This document shows positions 21,396 through 33,086 of a stretch of 64,000 bases of DNA, one piece after another. A program made the translations under genes and the position numbers. Position 1 is the stretch's first letter. Each line of letters starts with the position of its first letter. The notes under the pieces were generated by a model, which ran no database searches, was not told the DNA's origin, and saw only the letters and a list, made by a program, of their open reading frames with translations. The stretch is from Drosophila miranda. Taxonomy: Eukaryota > Arthropoda > Insecta > Diptera > Drosophilidae. The stretch is taken from contig NW_022881603.1 of NCBI RefSeq assembly GCF_003369915.1, forward strand, positions 52,783,271-52,847,270, written 5' to 3'.

Positions 21396-21660
21396 GACTT
21401 TTGGATTGGATTTTTAACCTTTGTTTTGACTGATTTTAATTATTTTCTATTTACAGGTTCGATTGGTCCATTGGGAGGTTTGCGTTGAGTTTGGTAAGTA
21501 AGTCTATTTGCGCTTTTCCTTTGGCTTATTTTAGCTACATTTTATTTGCAGGCTAAATTAATTTATTTAGAGGTTTGCGTTGAATTTGGTAAGTTAGTTT
21601 ATTTCTGTTTTGGCTGATTTTGATTGTATTTTATTTGCAGGCTCTTTTAGTTTGTGATGT
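21396..21660 (+). repeat. Intron-like modules, duplicate
   Basis: Copy of 5150-5400. Exons 21457-21493 and 21552-21588 are both 37 nt; introns 21494-21551 (58 nt) and 21589-21640 (52 nt) have the same lengths as in the first copy, with donors and acceptors unchanged. Confidence 0.5.
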
Positions 21661-21923
21661 TTGTGATGTTTGTAATGGCTTGTTAGTGGTGTTGATTTTT
21701 AATTGGCGAGAAGAGCTCTTTTCTCTTTTAGTTTGTGATGTTTGTGATGTTTGTAATGGCTTGTTAGTGGTATTGTTGGTTTTTGTTTAATTGGCGAGAA
21801 GAGCACAGGAACTAAAGCTTGTCGGAGATAGTAGTGGGTGGGGTGAAGGAAGGGCTGGGGCGTGGTGGATTGGCGAGGAGCACTTTTCCGCGTTTGGAAT
21901 GGTCATGTACAGCGGCGAATGGT

Positions 21924-21925
<2 letters not shown>

Positions 21926-21961
<36 letters not shown>
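21926..21961 (+). repeat. Poly-G tract (36 G)
   Basis: An unbroken run of 36 G; the equivalent run at 5662-5674 has 13. Length may be uncertain because homopolymers of this size are hard to sequence. Confidence 0.8.
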
Positions 21962-21962
<1 letters not shown>

Positions 21963-22555
21963 GGCGACACAAAATGGCTGCTGCCTGGCTTGGCTTGGCG
22001 TCATCTGGCCTTCACTGTCTTTATTTTTTTGGCACCAGAGCACAAATGACACGGCAAACGATAAACGACAAACAGTCAAAACGACAAACGACACGGGCAA
22101 CGATGATGGCAACGAACAAACAAACTTGCAATGTCACTTTTTTTTAATGGCGTCGGCGATGGTTCAATTAATATGCGTCCGACGATCACAACCTCTCAAG
22201 CGGGTGGACGAGATGAGAGTGGCGGACGAGGTTCATGGTGGAACTCTCACATGTCCGCCAACTCTCACACTCTCCCCTCAACTCGAAAAACCCGATCGCC
22301 GATCGTCACTTACCGGTGCTCTCACCCCCGGTTCCACTTTCACTCACCCCAATATTGAGTGAGATGAAAGTGGTCCGAGGGCAGCAGCACCGATAAGTAG
22401 GCAATGGAAAATTGTAGTGGCCGTTTGTTTTAGTGGCTGCGTGTTTCGCGTTGTTGTTGATTAGTGGCTAGTGTCTTATGTTTGTGCTGTTTGTAGTGGC
22501 TGCTCTGTTGTAAGGGGATGGGATGGGAAGGGGGATAAATGCCTGCTCCCGTATA

Positions 22556-22642
22556 ACCGCCCGGATACTGTAAACTTCCGGATCTTACGATCCGGGCGCG
22601 AGACGCTCCGAAGAGTCGACCGCATAGCATCATGTGGGCGGT
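22556..22642 (-). other. Conserved structured RNA element (copy B)
   Basis: Identical in fold and nearly in sequence to 6267-6353. Confidence 0.5.
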
Positions 22643-24116
22643 TGAAATGGCTTTGTTGGGGCATTTGGCAGAGTTTCGATGGTTGGCAGTGTATATTTTG
22701 TTCCTGCTCAGCCTCATTTGGTCTTTGGTGGCGTTTTAAATGGGTGGGGGGGGGGGGGGGGGTGGGTGAGGCGTAATGGCCGAAGTTGGCGGCCGATAAC
22801 ACACTGGGCATTGATAAATGCAATTTGAATTTGAATTGGCTTTTTTGGTGTGTTATCGGTCAAAGTCTAGTATTTGAGTGGTATTTTTAGTAATACCACG
22901 TGTCAAGGGGAATTATGGGAATGGCAGATAGGTTGGGAAGAAGAGGACGGGAAAAAGGTAAAACTAATCAGAAACTACGAAAAATGTACAATTAACTACA
23001 GAAAAAACTACATTAATTTACAAAAACGTATTCCTAATATCACAGGCAAGTACTAAAATTATGGACAAACTATCTACGGACATGCAAAAACTACAGAAAC
23101 AACAGGATTGACATCTACAACAAGAACATTGATGCAGACAAGGTAAAATAAACGATAATTGACATACATTTACAACATATAAACATATTAATTATGTTTG
23201 TTTATTGGCTGTTGTTGTTGATGGCAAGCGGCTCTGGTCCGACCGCCCGCGTTGCATCTGTCTGTTGGTTTAGTGCAGCAGACCGAGTGGCACTGGTCCG
23301 GCCACCCGAGATGCGATCGTGGGATGGAGTGGCATTGACATCGGTGTGTGATGCCAACGAATTGTTTTATTGGCCGCATCCAAGTGGCGAACTGGTCCGG
23401 CCACCAGGATACGTTGTCGATTTTAATTGTTGCCCGCATCCGAGTGGCTGCTGGTCCGGCCCCCCAGGATGCGCTGTCAGTTGGATTGGCCTGGCCTCTT
23501 CGGCCACGTTCGTCGTCGGTTTAAGTTGTGATTTTTGAGTGGCTGCTGGTCCGGCCACCCAGATGAGGAGGTGTTCGTTTTAGCGTGTGATTTTAATTTG
23601 TCTTTATTTGCAGGTGCCTGTCGTCGATTTGGATGTTGTTTCTGGCGACCCTTGTCCGGTTGGTGTTGGCGTGAGAGTCGTTTGCAGGTGAGTATTTGTG
23701 TTCATTGGCAGCCTCCTTCATGATTCTCCTTCCTTTGCATGATTTGCTGGCGTCCGGCGGCTCAACACCAGGCCATCCCGCCCTCACATAATTGGCATGA
23801 GAGACGGGTGTGACCCAGTGGAGCGGCAACAGACGCCAGCATCTGCGTCGTCGTTGGAATGGCAGCTGTTGGTTTGGAGTGGTGTGCCGTCATTGTGATG
23901 GTGTGGTGGCAGCGTCATCAAAAAGGGGCCTCATATTCCTCCCATTTGGCAGGAAATTGTCAATGTTGGTGGCGAGGCAGCTTCTTGATTGGCAGCTCCG
24001 TCTGGTGATTGGCAGGTAAGTGTGGATTTCGTGTGTTTTGGCCGTTTTTTGTGTTGGCGTGAATTGACTGTTTTCCTTTGTTGCAGTGGCTGTCTCTGGA
24101 TCGACGATTGGGCTCA

Positions 24117-24913
24117 TTAATAGGCGCCGCCCGATCGCATGCTTTCGCGTGCGCTGGCGATTTGGGCCCTCCACACTTGGCCCAGACCCTTCAGCTCGTC
24201 GAATGGATCGTGGTCAGTCCACTCGTCGTCATCCTCGTCGTCAATTGCTTCACAGTCCATTTCGGATTCAGAGTCCGATATGGCTGCGGCGTCAAAGTGC
24301 GTATTTGGTGCTGGTCGTGGTGATGGCTGTGTGGATGCTGCTGCTGTTGTTGTCCGAAGTGGCGGCACTCCTCCCGTGCTCTCGTCCCTTGCCTGCAGCA
24401 GGTTTGTCAGTTTCGTCAAAATTGCTGCCAGTTTTTCTTCCAGTTCTTTAATTCTTCTGTCATCTCTTTTCAGGATATGGGCACAGCTCCCATCGCACTG
24501 GACGCCTGGCTGCTGCTGTAGCTGGGGTTGGCGTGGCGTCGGAGCACGATTTGAGATCGGCTGCATCGGCTGGACCCTCTGGTGTTGGCGCCCCTCGGCC
24601 AGTGGCTGGGGATGTTGGTCGCGATGCTGTAGCTGTTGCCGATGCTGCCGACCCGGACCGCGTTGGCGTTGGCGTTGCTGCGGCTGTGGGTGGAGTGGCT
24701 GTGTGGGTGGCTGCTGCTGCTGCAACTGTCGCTGTAGTGGCTGCTGGTGACGTTGTGATGGCTGCTGGAGACGATGTGCTGGCTGTTGCTGCTGGAGTGG
24801 CTGCTGCATTGGCTGTGGCTGTTGCCGTATTGGCTGAGGCTGCTGCTGCTGCTGCCGTCGACGCTCCTCCCTGACGACCCTGTGGGCCAGGAGCCGCTGC
24901 CTGGCTGCTCTCG
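24117..24913 (-). pseudogene. Gag C-terminal part (HeT-A-like copy 3)
   Basis: Same content as 18391-19190 with a few replacements and one alanine codon fewer. It joins the 5' region at the same breakpoint, so the internal Gag deletion predates the duplication. Confidence 0.7.
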
Positions 24914-24962
24914 TTAGGTTTGTGTTTTTATAAGTTAATGTTATTTATTGGCGTTTTTCTCT

Positions 24963-25868
24963 TTTTGGTTTGTGACGTGCACGGGAACAAAAGTTTGTCA
25001 AGGATAGTAATGGGTGTGGTGGAGGAAGGGCGGCACGGCACACAACAGACACCACAAAAAGAACAGGGCAACACAGAAAAAACGTCAATGGGGACACGGC
25101 ACAGAACAGTCAAAAAGCGACACGACACGAAACGGTTATGGCACGTCCGACGATCGCGACCTCTCGAGCGGGTGGACGAGATGAGAGTGGCGGACGAGGC
25201 TCATGGTGGAACTCTCACATGTCCGCCAACTCTCACACTCTCCCCCTCAACTCGAAAGACCCGATCGCCGATCGTCATTTACCGGTGCTCTCACCCCCGG
25301 TTCCACTTTCACTCACCCCAATATTGAGTGAGATGAAAGTAGTCCGAGGGCAGCAGCACCGATAAGTAGGCAATGGAGAATTGGAATGGCCGTTTGTTTT
25401 AGTGGCTGTCATCTTTTTTTTTTTTTGGTTTGTGATGTGGACGGGAACAAAAGCTTGTCATAGATAGTAATGGGTGTGGTGGAGGAAGGGCGGCACGGCA
25501 CACAACAGACACCACAAAAAGAACAGGGCAACACAGAAAAAAAGTCAATGGCGACACGGCACAGAACAGTCAAAAAGCGACACGACACGAAACGGTTATG
25601 GCACGTCCGACGATCGCGACCTCTCGAGCGGGTGGACGAGATGAGAGTGGCGGACGAGGCTCATGGTGGAACTCTCACATGTCCGCCAACTCTAACACTC
25701 TCCCCCTCAACTCGAAAGGCCCGATCGCCGATCGTCACCTACCGGTGCTCTCACCCCCGGTTCCACTTTCACTCACCCCAATATTGAGTGAGATGAAAGT
25801 AGTCTGAGGGCAGCAGCACCGATAAGTAGGCAATGGAAAATTGTAGTGGCCGTTTGTTTTAGTGGCTG
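24963..25868. repeat. Local tandem duplication, 460-bp period
   Basis: The block 24963-25408 is repeated at 25423-25868 with about 95% identity by eye. Copy 2 has only one such block, so this arose after the large tandem duplication or was lost from copy 2. Confidence 0.7.
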
Positions 25869-25982
25869 CGTGTGTTGTCGTTGGTCAATGGCTCATGTCT
25901 CATGTTTCCCTGTGCTGTGTGTATTGGCTGCTCTGTTGTTGGGGGATGGGATGGGAAGGGGATAAATGACTGCTCCCGTATA

Positions 25983-26069
25983 ACCGCCCGGATACTGTAA
26001 ACTTCCGGATCTTACGATCCGGGCGCGAGACGCTCCGAAGAGTCGACCGCATAGCATCATGTGGGCGGT
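25983..26069 (-). other. Conserved structured RNA element (copy 3)
   Basis: Same fold as 6267-6353; both tetraloop hairpins and the outer stem are preserved. Confidence 0.5.
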
Positions 26070-26416
26070 TGAAATGGCTTTGTTGGGGCATTTGGCAGAG
26101 TAGCGAAAGTTGGCGGTGTTAATTTTGCTCCTGCACAACCGCATTTGGCATTTAGTTGCTTTGAAGTGGGTGGGTGGGGTGGGTGTGGGATTGGCTGGGC
26201 ATAATTGCCGAAGTTGCGACCGATAACACACTGGGCATTGATAAATGCATTTTAAATTTGAAGTGACTTTTTGGTGTGTTATCGGCGCGGGTATTTTTCT
26301 AATTGGCGTGGTATTTTTTGGGTCATTAATGGCCTTGCCACTTGTCAGATATTGGGGAATGGGTGATAGTTGGGAAAGAAGAAGAAGAAAGGTAAATATG
26401 CTAAAATAAATAACTA

Positions 26417-26435
26417 AAATTAATTAAATTACATT
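26417..26435 (+). repeat. Target-site duplication of the I-like element (left)
   Basis: aaattaattaaattacatt, repeated at 31858-31876 after the 3' tail. An uninterrupted equivalent survives in a HeT-A-like copy near 35434-35452. Confidence 0.85.
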
Positions 26436-26692
26436 GATATACACTGGTATGGCGCGTACCTAAAATTGTTTGCGGAAGGAAAAAAATTAACATATTTCAA
26501 GACGTTCGATGATAGTTTTAATCAAAAAGACATTTTCCGAAGCTTCTGGGGGTGCCTCACACGCCTACGAAGACGGCGCGAAGAAATTCCCTAAGCTTCA
26601 TCAATTAAGTCGAAAAACCTGGAATTTACTGCATGGCGTTCCGGAATAACTCTTAAAACGGCTCTTGGAACTCCGTCTGGACCCTGAGAAGC

Positions 26693-28255
26693 ATGGCAAG
26701 CATAGGAAAGACAAGGATGGCCACGGAGAAGGCGACGGGAGTTAAAATTCGCATGGAAACGCTGAAAAAAAGGGAAGGAGAAGCTAAATCCGCCATGCGG
26801 GTAGGAGTAAAGATGGCGGCAAAAACGGCTCCGCAGCTTTTGGCTTGTAAACTGCTGTGCAAGAAACCAAACTTGTCGACGAACGTGTCGACAAAAATGT
26901 CCACGAACACGACAACAAGCATGACATCAAACATTTCTACGACGAAAGAGAGAGAGAAGACTGACGCGGTTTGTGTGGCTTCCGTGAGTACGAAAAACGG
27001 AAGTAACCGCAAAATCATCGTTAAAAAGTATTATGAGGAGCATAAAGGCCCATACATTGTTTGTATCGACAAAATGAGTGCGAATAATGCCAGAATAGCT
27101 ATAAACCAGTTCGATCTATCCGATCTACTGCTGAAACAGGGCATTAGCGATATCGAGGAGGTTGCTGGAATGGGCTATGGCAGGTGCAAGATTGTGTGCG
27201 GGTCGGCGGAGTGTGCAAACGGGCTAGTGGAAAACAGTGTTTTCGCTGCTCAAGGGTACTCAACCCGAATCTTTAGGCACTTCGTCCAAAAAGCAGGGTT
27301 AATTTTTGGGATCCCCGGGCACTACTCGGAGGAACAGCTAGCGGAGCTTGTAACCTCGGATATCCCAATTGAGGAGATAGTTCGGATTACGCGAAGGGAT
27401 AGAGCATCGGGGGAACGTGTACCTACTGGCAGGGTGAAACTCTGGTTCAGAGGAGAGCAGTTACCAACCAAAATCAATTTTCTATATTCTAAAGTAGAAG
27501 TGAAACCTTTTGTTTAGCTTATTCAATGTTTCAGGTGTTTTAGGTCTGGCCATCTGGCGCAACATTGCAAGAGTGGAGCGAAATGTTTCAAATGCGGACA
27601 AGATCACAGCAAAGATATTATCTGCTCAGGGCTGGTCTGTGCTAACTGCAAGGGGGAACATGCTGCCACCCACCCGCAGTGTGAGGCCAGGAAAAAAGCG
27701 TACGCCATTCAAAAGTGTATGACACTGGAAAACCTAACTAGAGCTGAGGTCAAGGCTAGATATCCGATCCTTTTTGATAGAACTTTCCCCAACCTAAGGG
27801 ATCAAGGGGAATTTCCTAGACCCAGTTGGCAATCTAACCGCTCCCCTGAATTCTTAAATAACAGCTTAGAGTCCGCCAGGGAAATTCATTCTGTCACCTC
27901 TTTCGCGGAAGTGACCAAATCCAATAGGGTTGCCGCCCGGAACGCAGAGGCGGCCAAGGCAGCAGCCAACATGGCAGAGTGGAAGAACTCAATAAACTCA
28001 GACTACGTCCAAATGAGCGAGAAATTTGTGAGATCTTCATCCGTGGCATCTTCTCTGGCCCAGGATAAGCTAAACGCACTAGGAGCCAAACTCACAGCGT
28101 TCCTGATTGATCCAAACAACATCATTAAAGGGGATTCTTTAGCGAATAAATTTATTAAGGAAATTAGAGAATTTGTCAATGCTTCCAACGCAGAACTAGA
28201 TAGGCGTCAGATTGCCCAAGGGATGGCAGTTGGTTCTCAAAACACCCAACAATGA
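26693..28255 (+). pseudogene. I-like ORF1 (Gag, nucleic-acid chaperone), one nonsense
   Basis: 520 codons in one frame, interrupted only by TAG at 27515-27517. A Lys-rich N-terminus is followed by an RRM-like middle (YIVCIDKMSANNARIAIN ... VKLWFRGEQLPTKI). Three zinc knuckles lie just after the stop: CFRCFRSGHLAQHC, CFKCGQDHSKDIIC and CANCKGEHAATHPQC. The C-terminal part is helical. In I-type elements this protein binds the RNA and packages it. Its last codon overlaps the ORF2 start by 4 nt (ATGA), a typical coupled arrangement. The nonsense removes all knuckles. Confidence 0.8.
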
Positions 28256-29328
28256 AGATTCTTCAGCTAAATATTCAAAGTCTGACACACAACAACAACA
28301 AACAGCTCCTCTCAATGTTCCTAGACAAGAACGCAATAGATGTTGCCATCCTCTCAGAGATTTGGGTGTTGAACAACGCGGACTGCAGCATTTTAGACTA
28401 TAACTTTTTCTGCAGGCCCAGAGAGGACGGCTACGGCGGGGTTGGCATCTACGTCAGGAAAAACATTCAATTCAGCATTTTAAAAATAGAGAACGACTTG
28501 GAAATTTTAGGAATAAAAACATTAAACCTCAAGAGCAATTTCAATATTTTTAGCATATATGCACCGCCATCAACAACAGTTTCACAGTTTAAATCGGGCA
28601 CAAAAAAGTTTTTCGAATTCGCGGCTTCGCTTGACATACCCTCAATAGTGGGCGGGGACTTCAACGCTAGGTCTTCTATCTGGGGAAGTCCGATCTGTGA
28701 TCGCAAGGGTCGCAGCATTGAGAATTCCACCCGGGAGGCCGGATTTATCTGCCTAAACGACGGTTCGCCAAACTTCTCCAGGAGCCCATCTCAATTCTCC
28801 GTTGTTGACCTTTCTTTTTCGAACTACAGAAATGGAACTATTAACTGGCAAGTCCTCAAAACAAAAATTACGAACAGCAACCACTTCCCAATTGTATTAT
28901 CAGTGCAAGGCCTAAATGCCCCCCTCCAAGGCAAGAAGATCCTTCACAACAGAATAGCCCGGATTCTGGGTGCAAGTGATTTCTCAAATCTGGAGGAGCT
29001 CAATGAAAAAGTGAAATCCCTGACCTTAAAAAACACGGTCACATTCCCAAGCAAGAACAAGTACGTTGCTAAGAAATGGTGGAACGAGGAAACGGAAAAA
29101 CTTTTTCGCGTGAGAAACGCTTGCAGGCAAAAATTCTACCTCACCAAAAAATTGGCTGATGCCAGAGCAACCTTAGAAGCTGACAAAAATCTACAAAATC
29201 ACGAAAAAAATCTTAGAAAGCGCAACTTTTCCAAGTTTATAGAAGAGGTCTCCTCATCGCCCTCTATGTGGAGCAGGGTGAAGAACATCAAAAAATACGG
29301 TCAAATCAAAAATGTAGGGAACAAATGA
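28252..29328 (+). pseudogene. I-like ORF2, endonuclease part
   Basis: Apurinic-type endonuclease that nicks the target: LQLNIQSL at the start, the metal-binding Glu in ILSEIWVL, GGDFNARSSIWGS, VVDLSFSN, and SNHFPIVLS in place of the usual SDHxPI. The frame ends at TGA 29326-29328; the downstream frame is the same, so this is a simple nonsense. Confidence 0.8.
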
Positions 29329-30687
29329 ACGAACGAAGATGACAAAAACTTTCTCAATATGGTTAAAGTAACCCCATCCACGTCAAACAGTAGGCCCCCT
29401 AAGAAAATTCCTGCCCCTTTGTTAGGACCAGACGACCCGGAACCCCTGGAACTGGAAGAATTCCTGGCCTTCCTAAAAACCAGGAACCCCAATTCGGCTA
29501 GAGGCCCTGATGGCATCTCGTTCAGGATGCTTCAAAAGCTACCAAGTGGGAAAAAACAAGACATTTTTGAAATTATAAATAAAGTATGGCTGAGTGGCGT
29601 CATCCCTGAAGTCTGGCGCAGGATAAAAGTGGTACCCATCCCCAAGAAGAATGCAGACCCTACTTCCTTCCAAAACCATAGGCCGATTTGTTTGATTAAC
29701 ACGCTGTTTAAATCCATAGAGGGGTTGATAAAGTTGAAGTTGGACGAGCACATAGCAAACTGTGACCCGCTGCCGGTCAGGTCCTATGCCTTCAGGAGAA
29801 ACAGGTCCACGGCTCTTTGCATCAACGACCTTATCAACAAAGTTCTGGCGCTGAAGGCGAGGGGCTGTCAGGTTGTCGCAGCTTGCCTAGATTTACAAAG
29901 AGCGTTCGACTGCGTAAGAGTGGACACACTCGAGCACAGGATGAGGGATATGCGGTTCAATACAAGCCTCACGGCTTGGATCTCCAGCTTCCTTAACAGA
30001 CGAATTCTCATAAAGGGCAAAAGCGAGGTAGAGGTGAACAGAGGTGTTAGCCAGGGTAGCTGTCTCAGCCCAACCCTTTTTAACCTTTACACAGCCGAAC
30101 TACATGATATTAACAGTCATAACTGCTTACTGTTTCAGTATGCTGATGACTTTTTCATAGTTTGTTTTCATAAAGACGTATCCATTGCGAAAGGTGTGCT
30201 GGAAGACAGTATAGATAAGTTCGAAGAAAAATGCAATAGGCTAAACCTGTCATTCAATCCGGTGAAGTCTAAAGTGATTTACTTCAACAATCGTAGAGCT
30301 GCGCTAAATATCTCGCATCAAGGAGTTGAGATCAGACAAGTAGAGCAGATCAAATACCTAGGCAGGACTATCTCAGCAAACAACTCAGCCTCTGGTCACA
30401 TTGATCTGGCCATCTCGGAATCGAACAGAAACTGTGGGTTTCTCAGATTACTCAGTGGGTGTCACTATGGTATCAGCCCCAAAAGAGGGCTTATATTTTA
30501 CAAGGCATTTGTCAGAAGTAGGCTAGAGTACGCGTGCTCGTCATTCTGCAACCTGTCCAAATCTGCCTTGGCCAAAATCAAATCCCACTGCAACCATCAC
30601 CTCAGAAAGTCGCTGTGTCTGATAATCTGCACTCCCGTTCCTATCATATATCACATGGCAGGAGAACTTCCCCGGACTACAGGATGA
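29329..30687 (+). pseudogene. I-like ORF2, reverse transcriptase part
   Basis: Same frame as the endonuclease part. RT blocks: NSARGPDGISFRML, PIPKKNADPTSFQNHRPICL, ACLDLQRAFDCV, GVSQGSCLSPTLFNLYT and catalytic QYADDFFIVC. A one-base loss in the C run at 30670-30673 shifts the frame and gives a stop at 30685-30687. Confidence 0.8.
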
Positions 30688-31730
30688 GATTCTTGGCGGC
30701 GAAAGAGTTGGTTAAGGTGTTTGCATTTAATCTCCCAGCAAGTGAAACAGTGTCAGCAAATAGGGATTTAAGCACGGGCTACGCTAAGGTATATCGGGAG
30801 TTTGGCAGCATAATAGATAGAGTTGAGGTTTTCGAGAACACAGCTTCATTTTGCACTAAAAAGAAGGATCAGCTGACAAAGGGTGGTTTTGAAATCTATT
30901 ACACGGATGGGTCAGTCGCAGATGGGCATTCCAGCGCCGCTTTCCTGCACGATAGGACAGGTTTTTTAGATAGCTATTACACGCACAAAACCCTTTCCTC
31001 GTTGTCCGCCGAGCTCCTTGCTATCGAGAAGGCATTAGACCATGCTATTTTGTACAATTTTCCTCGTGTCGCGCTCCTGACAGACAGCAGAAACGGGGCC
31101 CTCATTCTGGCGAAGAACATTCAGGATAACTCTATCTCCTACAAAATCAGAGAAAAGATCCAACAAAATCCACATCTAAGAACTGTAGAGGTTCACTACA
31201 TTCCCGGACACGCTAACATCCCTCAGAACACTTCAGTTGACGCAGCAGCCAAAGAAGCCCACAGACGAGGAAAATACACAGTGGTTAAATGGAACCTTAA
31301 AGACGCTATGTGCGAAATACACAGAATCTTAAAAGCAGAATGGGAGAGAGAATACGCCGAGTTTGCTACTATCAAGCACCGAGGTTACTGCTCGCTTTTC
31401 CCCTCAACACCATCCAAACCGTGGTTCCTAAATAAAACTAAGCTTAAAGCCATTGACGCTAAAAGAATCAACAGACTGCTTAGTGGTAACGCATTCAATA
31501 GGCACACTCTCGCCAAAATGCATGTAGTTCCTAGTAACATATGTGATACATGCGATAGTATCGATAACGCCTCGCATTTAATTTTCAATTGTGCAAAGTA
31601 CAACACAACAAGGCAAAACTTCCCATCTCTAAGAAAATATAATGATATTTACAAATTCTTTGAAAAAGAAAACATCAGCGCGTACCAAACACTAATTGAC
31701 TTCATCGACGAAATTGATGTAAAGCTATAA
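30688..31730 (+). pseudogene. I-like ORF2, RNase H and C-terminal part
   Basis: Continues ORF2 in the next frame to TAA at 31728-31730. RNase H motifs: IYYTDGSVADG, the Glu in SAELLAIEKAL, LLTDSRNG and VDAAAKEAH. Near the end is a Cys-His cluster, CDTCDSIDNASHLIFNC, as in I-factor ORF2. Intact apart from the upstream frameshift. Confidence 0.8.
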
Positions 31731-31857
31731 ACAGTACTCCAACATCTTCTATTCTTTGACTTGGCAATTTCCACCTTCAAAAGGCGGGCGGCCAAATAAT
31801 CCCACGCTACTCACGGGTGGCTTGATAACTTAAATCCTAAAAAAAAAAAAAATAAAT

Positions 31858-31876
31858 AAATTAATTAAATTACATT
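31858..31876 (+). repeat. Target-site duplication of the I-like element (right)
   Basis: Second 19-bp copy; followed directly by ACAG, the acceptor end of the interrupted antisense intron. Confidence 0.85.
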
Positions 31877-31944
31877 ACAGCTAAGGACAATCTATCTACA
31901 ATTACTACAAATAAGGACTACAAAACTACAGAGATATATACAAG

Positions 31945-33056
31945 GTAAAACAAACAATAATTACAATACATTTACACAACAATAAACATACTTAAACATC
32001 ATTTATTTTTAACAGGAGGACAACTACAACGAAGCACCGGCCGGCATGGCAAACGCAATGCAGAACATTGCGCCGCATACCGGCCGGCTCCGTTGTCCCC
32101 CTGTGCAGGATTAGTGGCACCACCTGGGGTCTTTAGTGGCGATGGCTGGACTTGGAGATGGCGTGCATCGTGGGAATTGATGGTGTTGTTGGCGAGCGGC
32201 TCTGGTCCGGTCGCCCACGTTGCATCTTTCGTTTGTTGGTGTTGGCTGCTGCACTCGAGTGGCACTGGTCCGGCCACCCAACTGCATTGTCGTTGTGTGT
32301 TGGAGTTGGCGTCGATGCGGGTTGGCAATGGTCCGAGTTATTGGCCGCATCCAAGTGGCGAACTGGTCCGGCCACCAGGATACGTTGTCGATTGTGTTTT
32401 TGTTGGCCGCATCCGAGTGGCTGCTGGTCCGGCCACCAGGATGCGTTGTCAGGTGTATTGGCCTGGCCTCCTCGGCCACGTTCGTCGTCGGTTTTAATTG
32501 CGATTTCTGAGTGGCTGCTGGTCCGGCCACCCAGATGAGGAGGTGTTCGTTTTGGCGTGTGATTAAGTTTGTGTTTATTTGCAGGTGCTGTCGGCGTTTG
32601 GATGTTGTTGCTGGCGATCCTTGTCTGATTTGTGTTGGCGTGAGAGGCGTTTGCAGGTGAGTATTTGTGTTTGTTGGCAGCCTCTCTCCTGTTTCTCCTT
32701 CTATTGCAGGATTTGCTGGCGTCCGGCGGCTCAACACCAGGCCATCCCGCCCTCACATAATTGGCATGAGAGACGGGTGTGACCCAGTGGAGCGGCAACA
32801 GGCGTCAGCATCTGCATCGTCGTTTGGAATGGCAGCTGTGAGCAGGTATTTGCGTGACGTCATTGTGATGGTGTGGTGGCAGCGTCATCAGAAAGAGGCC
32901 TCCTTTTCCGCCCAATTGGCAGGAAATTGTCAATGTTGATGGCGAGGCAGCTTCTTGATGAACAGCTCTGTCTGGTGATTGGCAGGTAAGTGTGGATTTT
33001 GTGTGTTTTGGCCGTTTTTCGTGTTGTCGTGTATTGACTGTTTTTCTTTGTTGCAG
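31945..33056 (+). other. Antisense splice-site set of copy 4
   Basis: Introns by signal on the plus strand: 31945-32015 (71 nt, GTAAAA...TTTTTAACAG), 32657-32709 (53 nt, GTGAGT...CTATTGCAG) and 32986-33056 (71 nt, GTAAGT...TTTCTTTGTTGCAG). Positions and lengths match copies 1 and 2 despite substitutions between them. Confidence 0.55.
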
Positions 33057-33086
33057 TGGCTGTCTCTGGATCGACGATTGGGCGCA

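Larger units (their letters stand above)
21661..22922 (-). mobile_element. HeT-A-like 5' region fragment, duplicate
   Basis: Copy of 5400-6630 without the LTR element: the structured RNA is at 22556-22642, the inverted repeat at 22793-22859, and the empty GAAT site at 22919-22922. Main difference: the G tract has grown to 36. Confidence 0.75.
22923..26435 (-). mobile_element. HeT-A-like element, copy 3
   Basis: Duplicate of copy 2. 3' UTR about 23195-24116, Gag fragment 24117-24913, 5' region 24914-26435. The acceptor of the 53-nt antisense intron is lost here (CAG to CAT near 23740), but the 71-nt one (24016-24086) is intact. The 5' region has an extra internal 460-bp duplication. Confidence 0.7.
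26436..31857 (+). mobile_element. I-like non-LTR retrotransposon (5.4 kb)
   Basis: Full length by its 19-bp target-site duplication. 5' UTR about 257 bp, ORF1 (Gag), ORF2 (endonuclease, RT, RNase H, Cys-His end), short 3' UTR and an A-rich tail with TAAA repeats (31838-31857). RNase H in ORF2 with a three-knuckle ORF1 fits the I clade. Only three coding lesions are visible, so it died recently. Inserted in an antisense-intron segment of a HeT-A-like 5' end. Confidence 0.85.
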
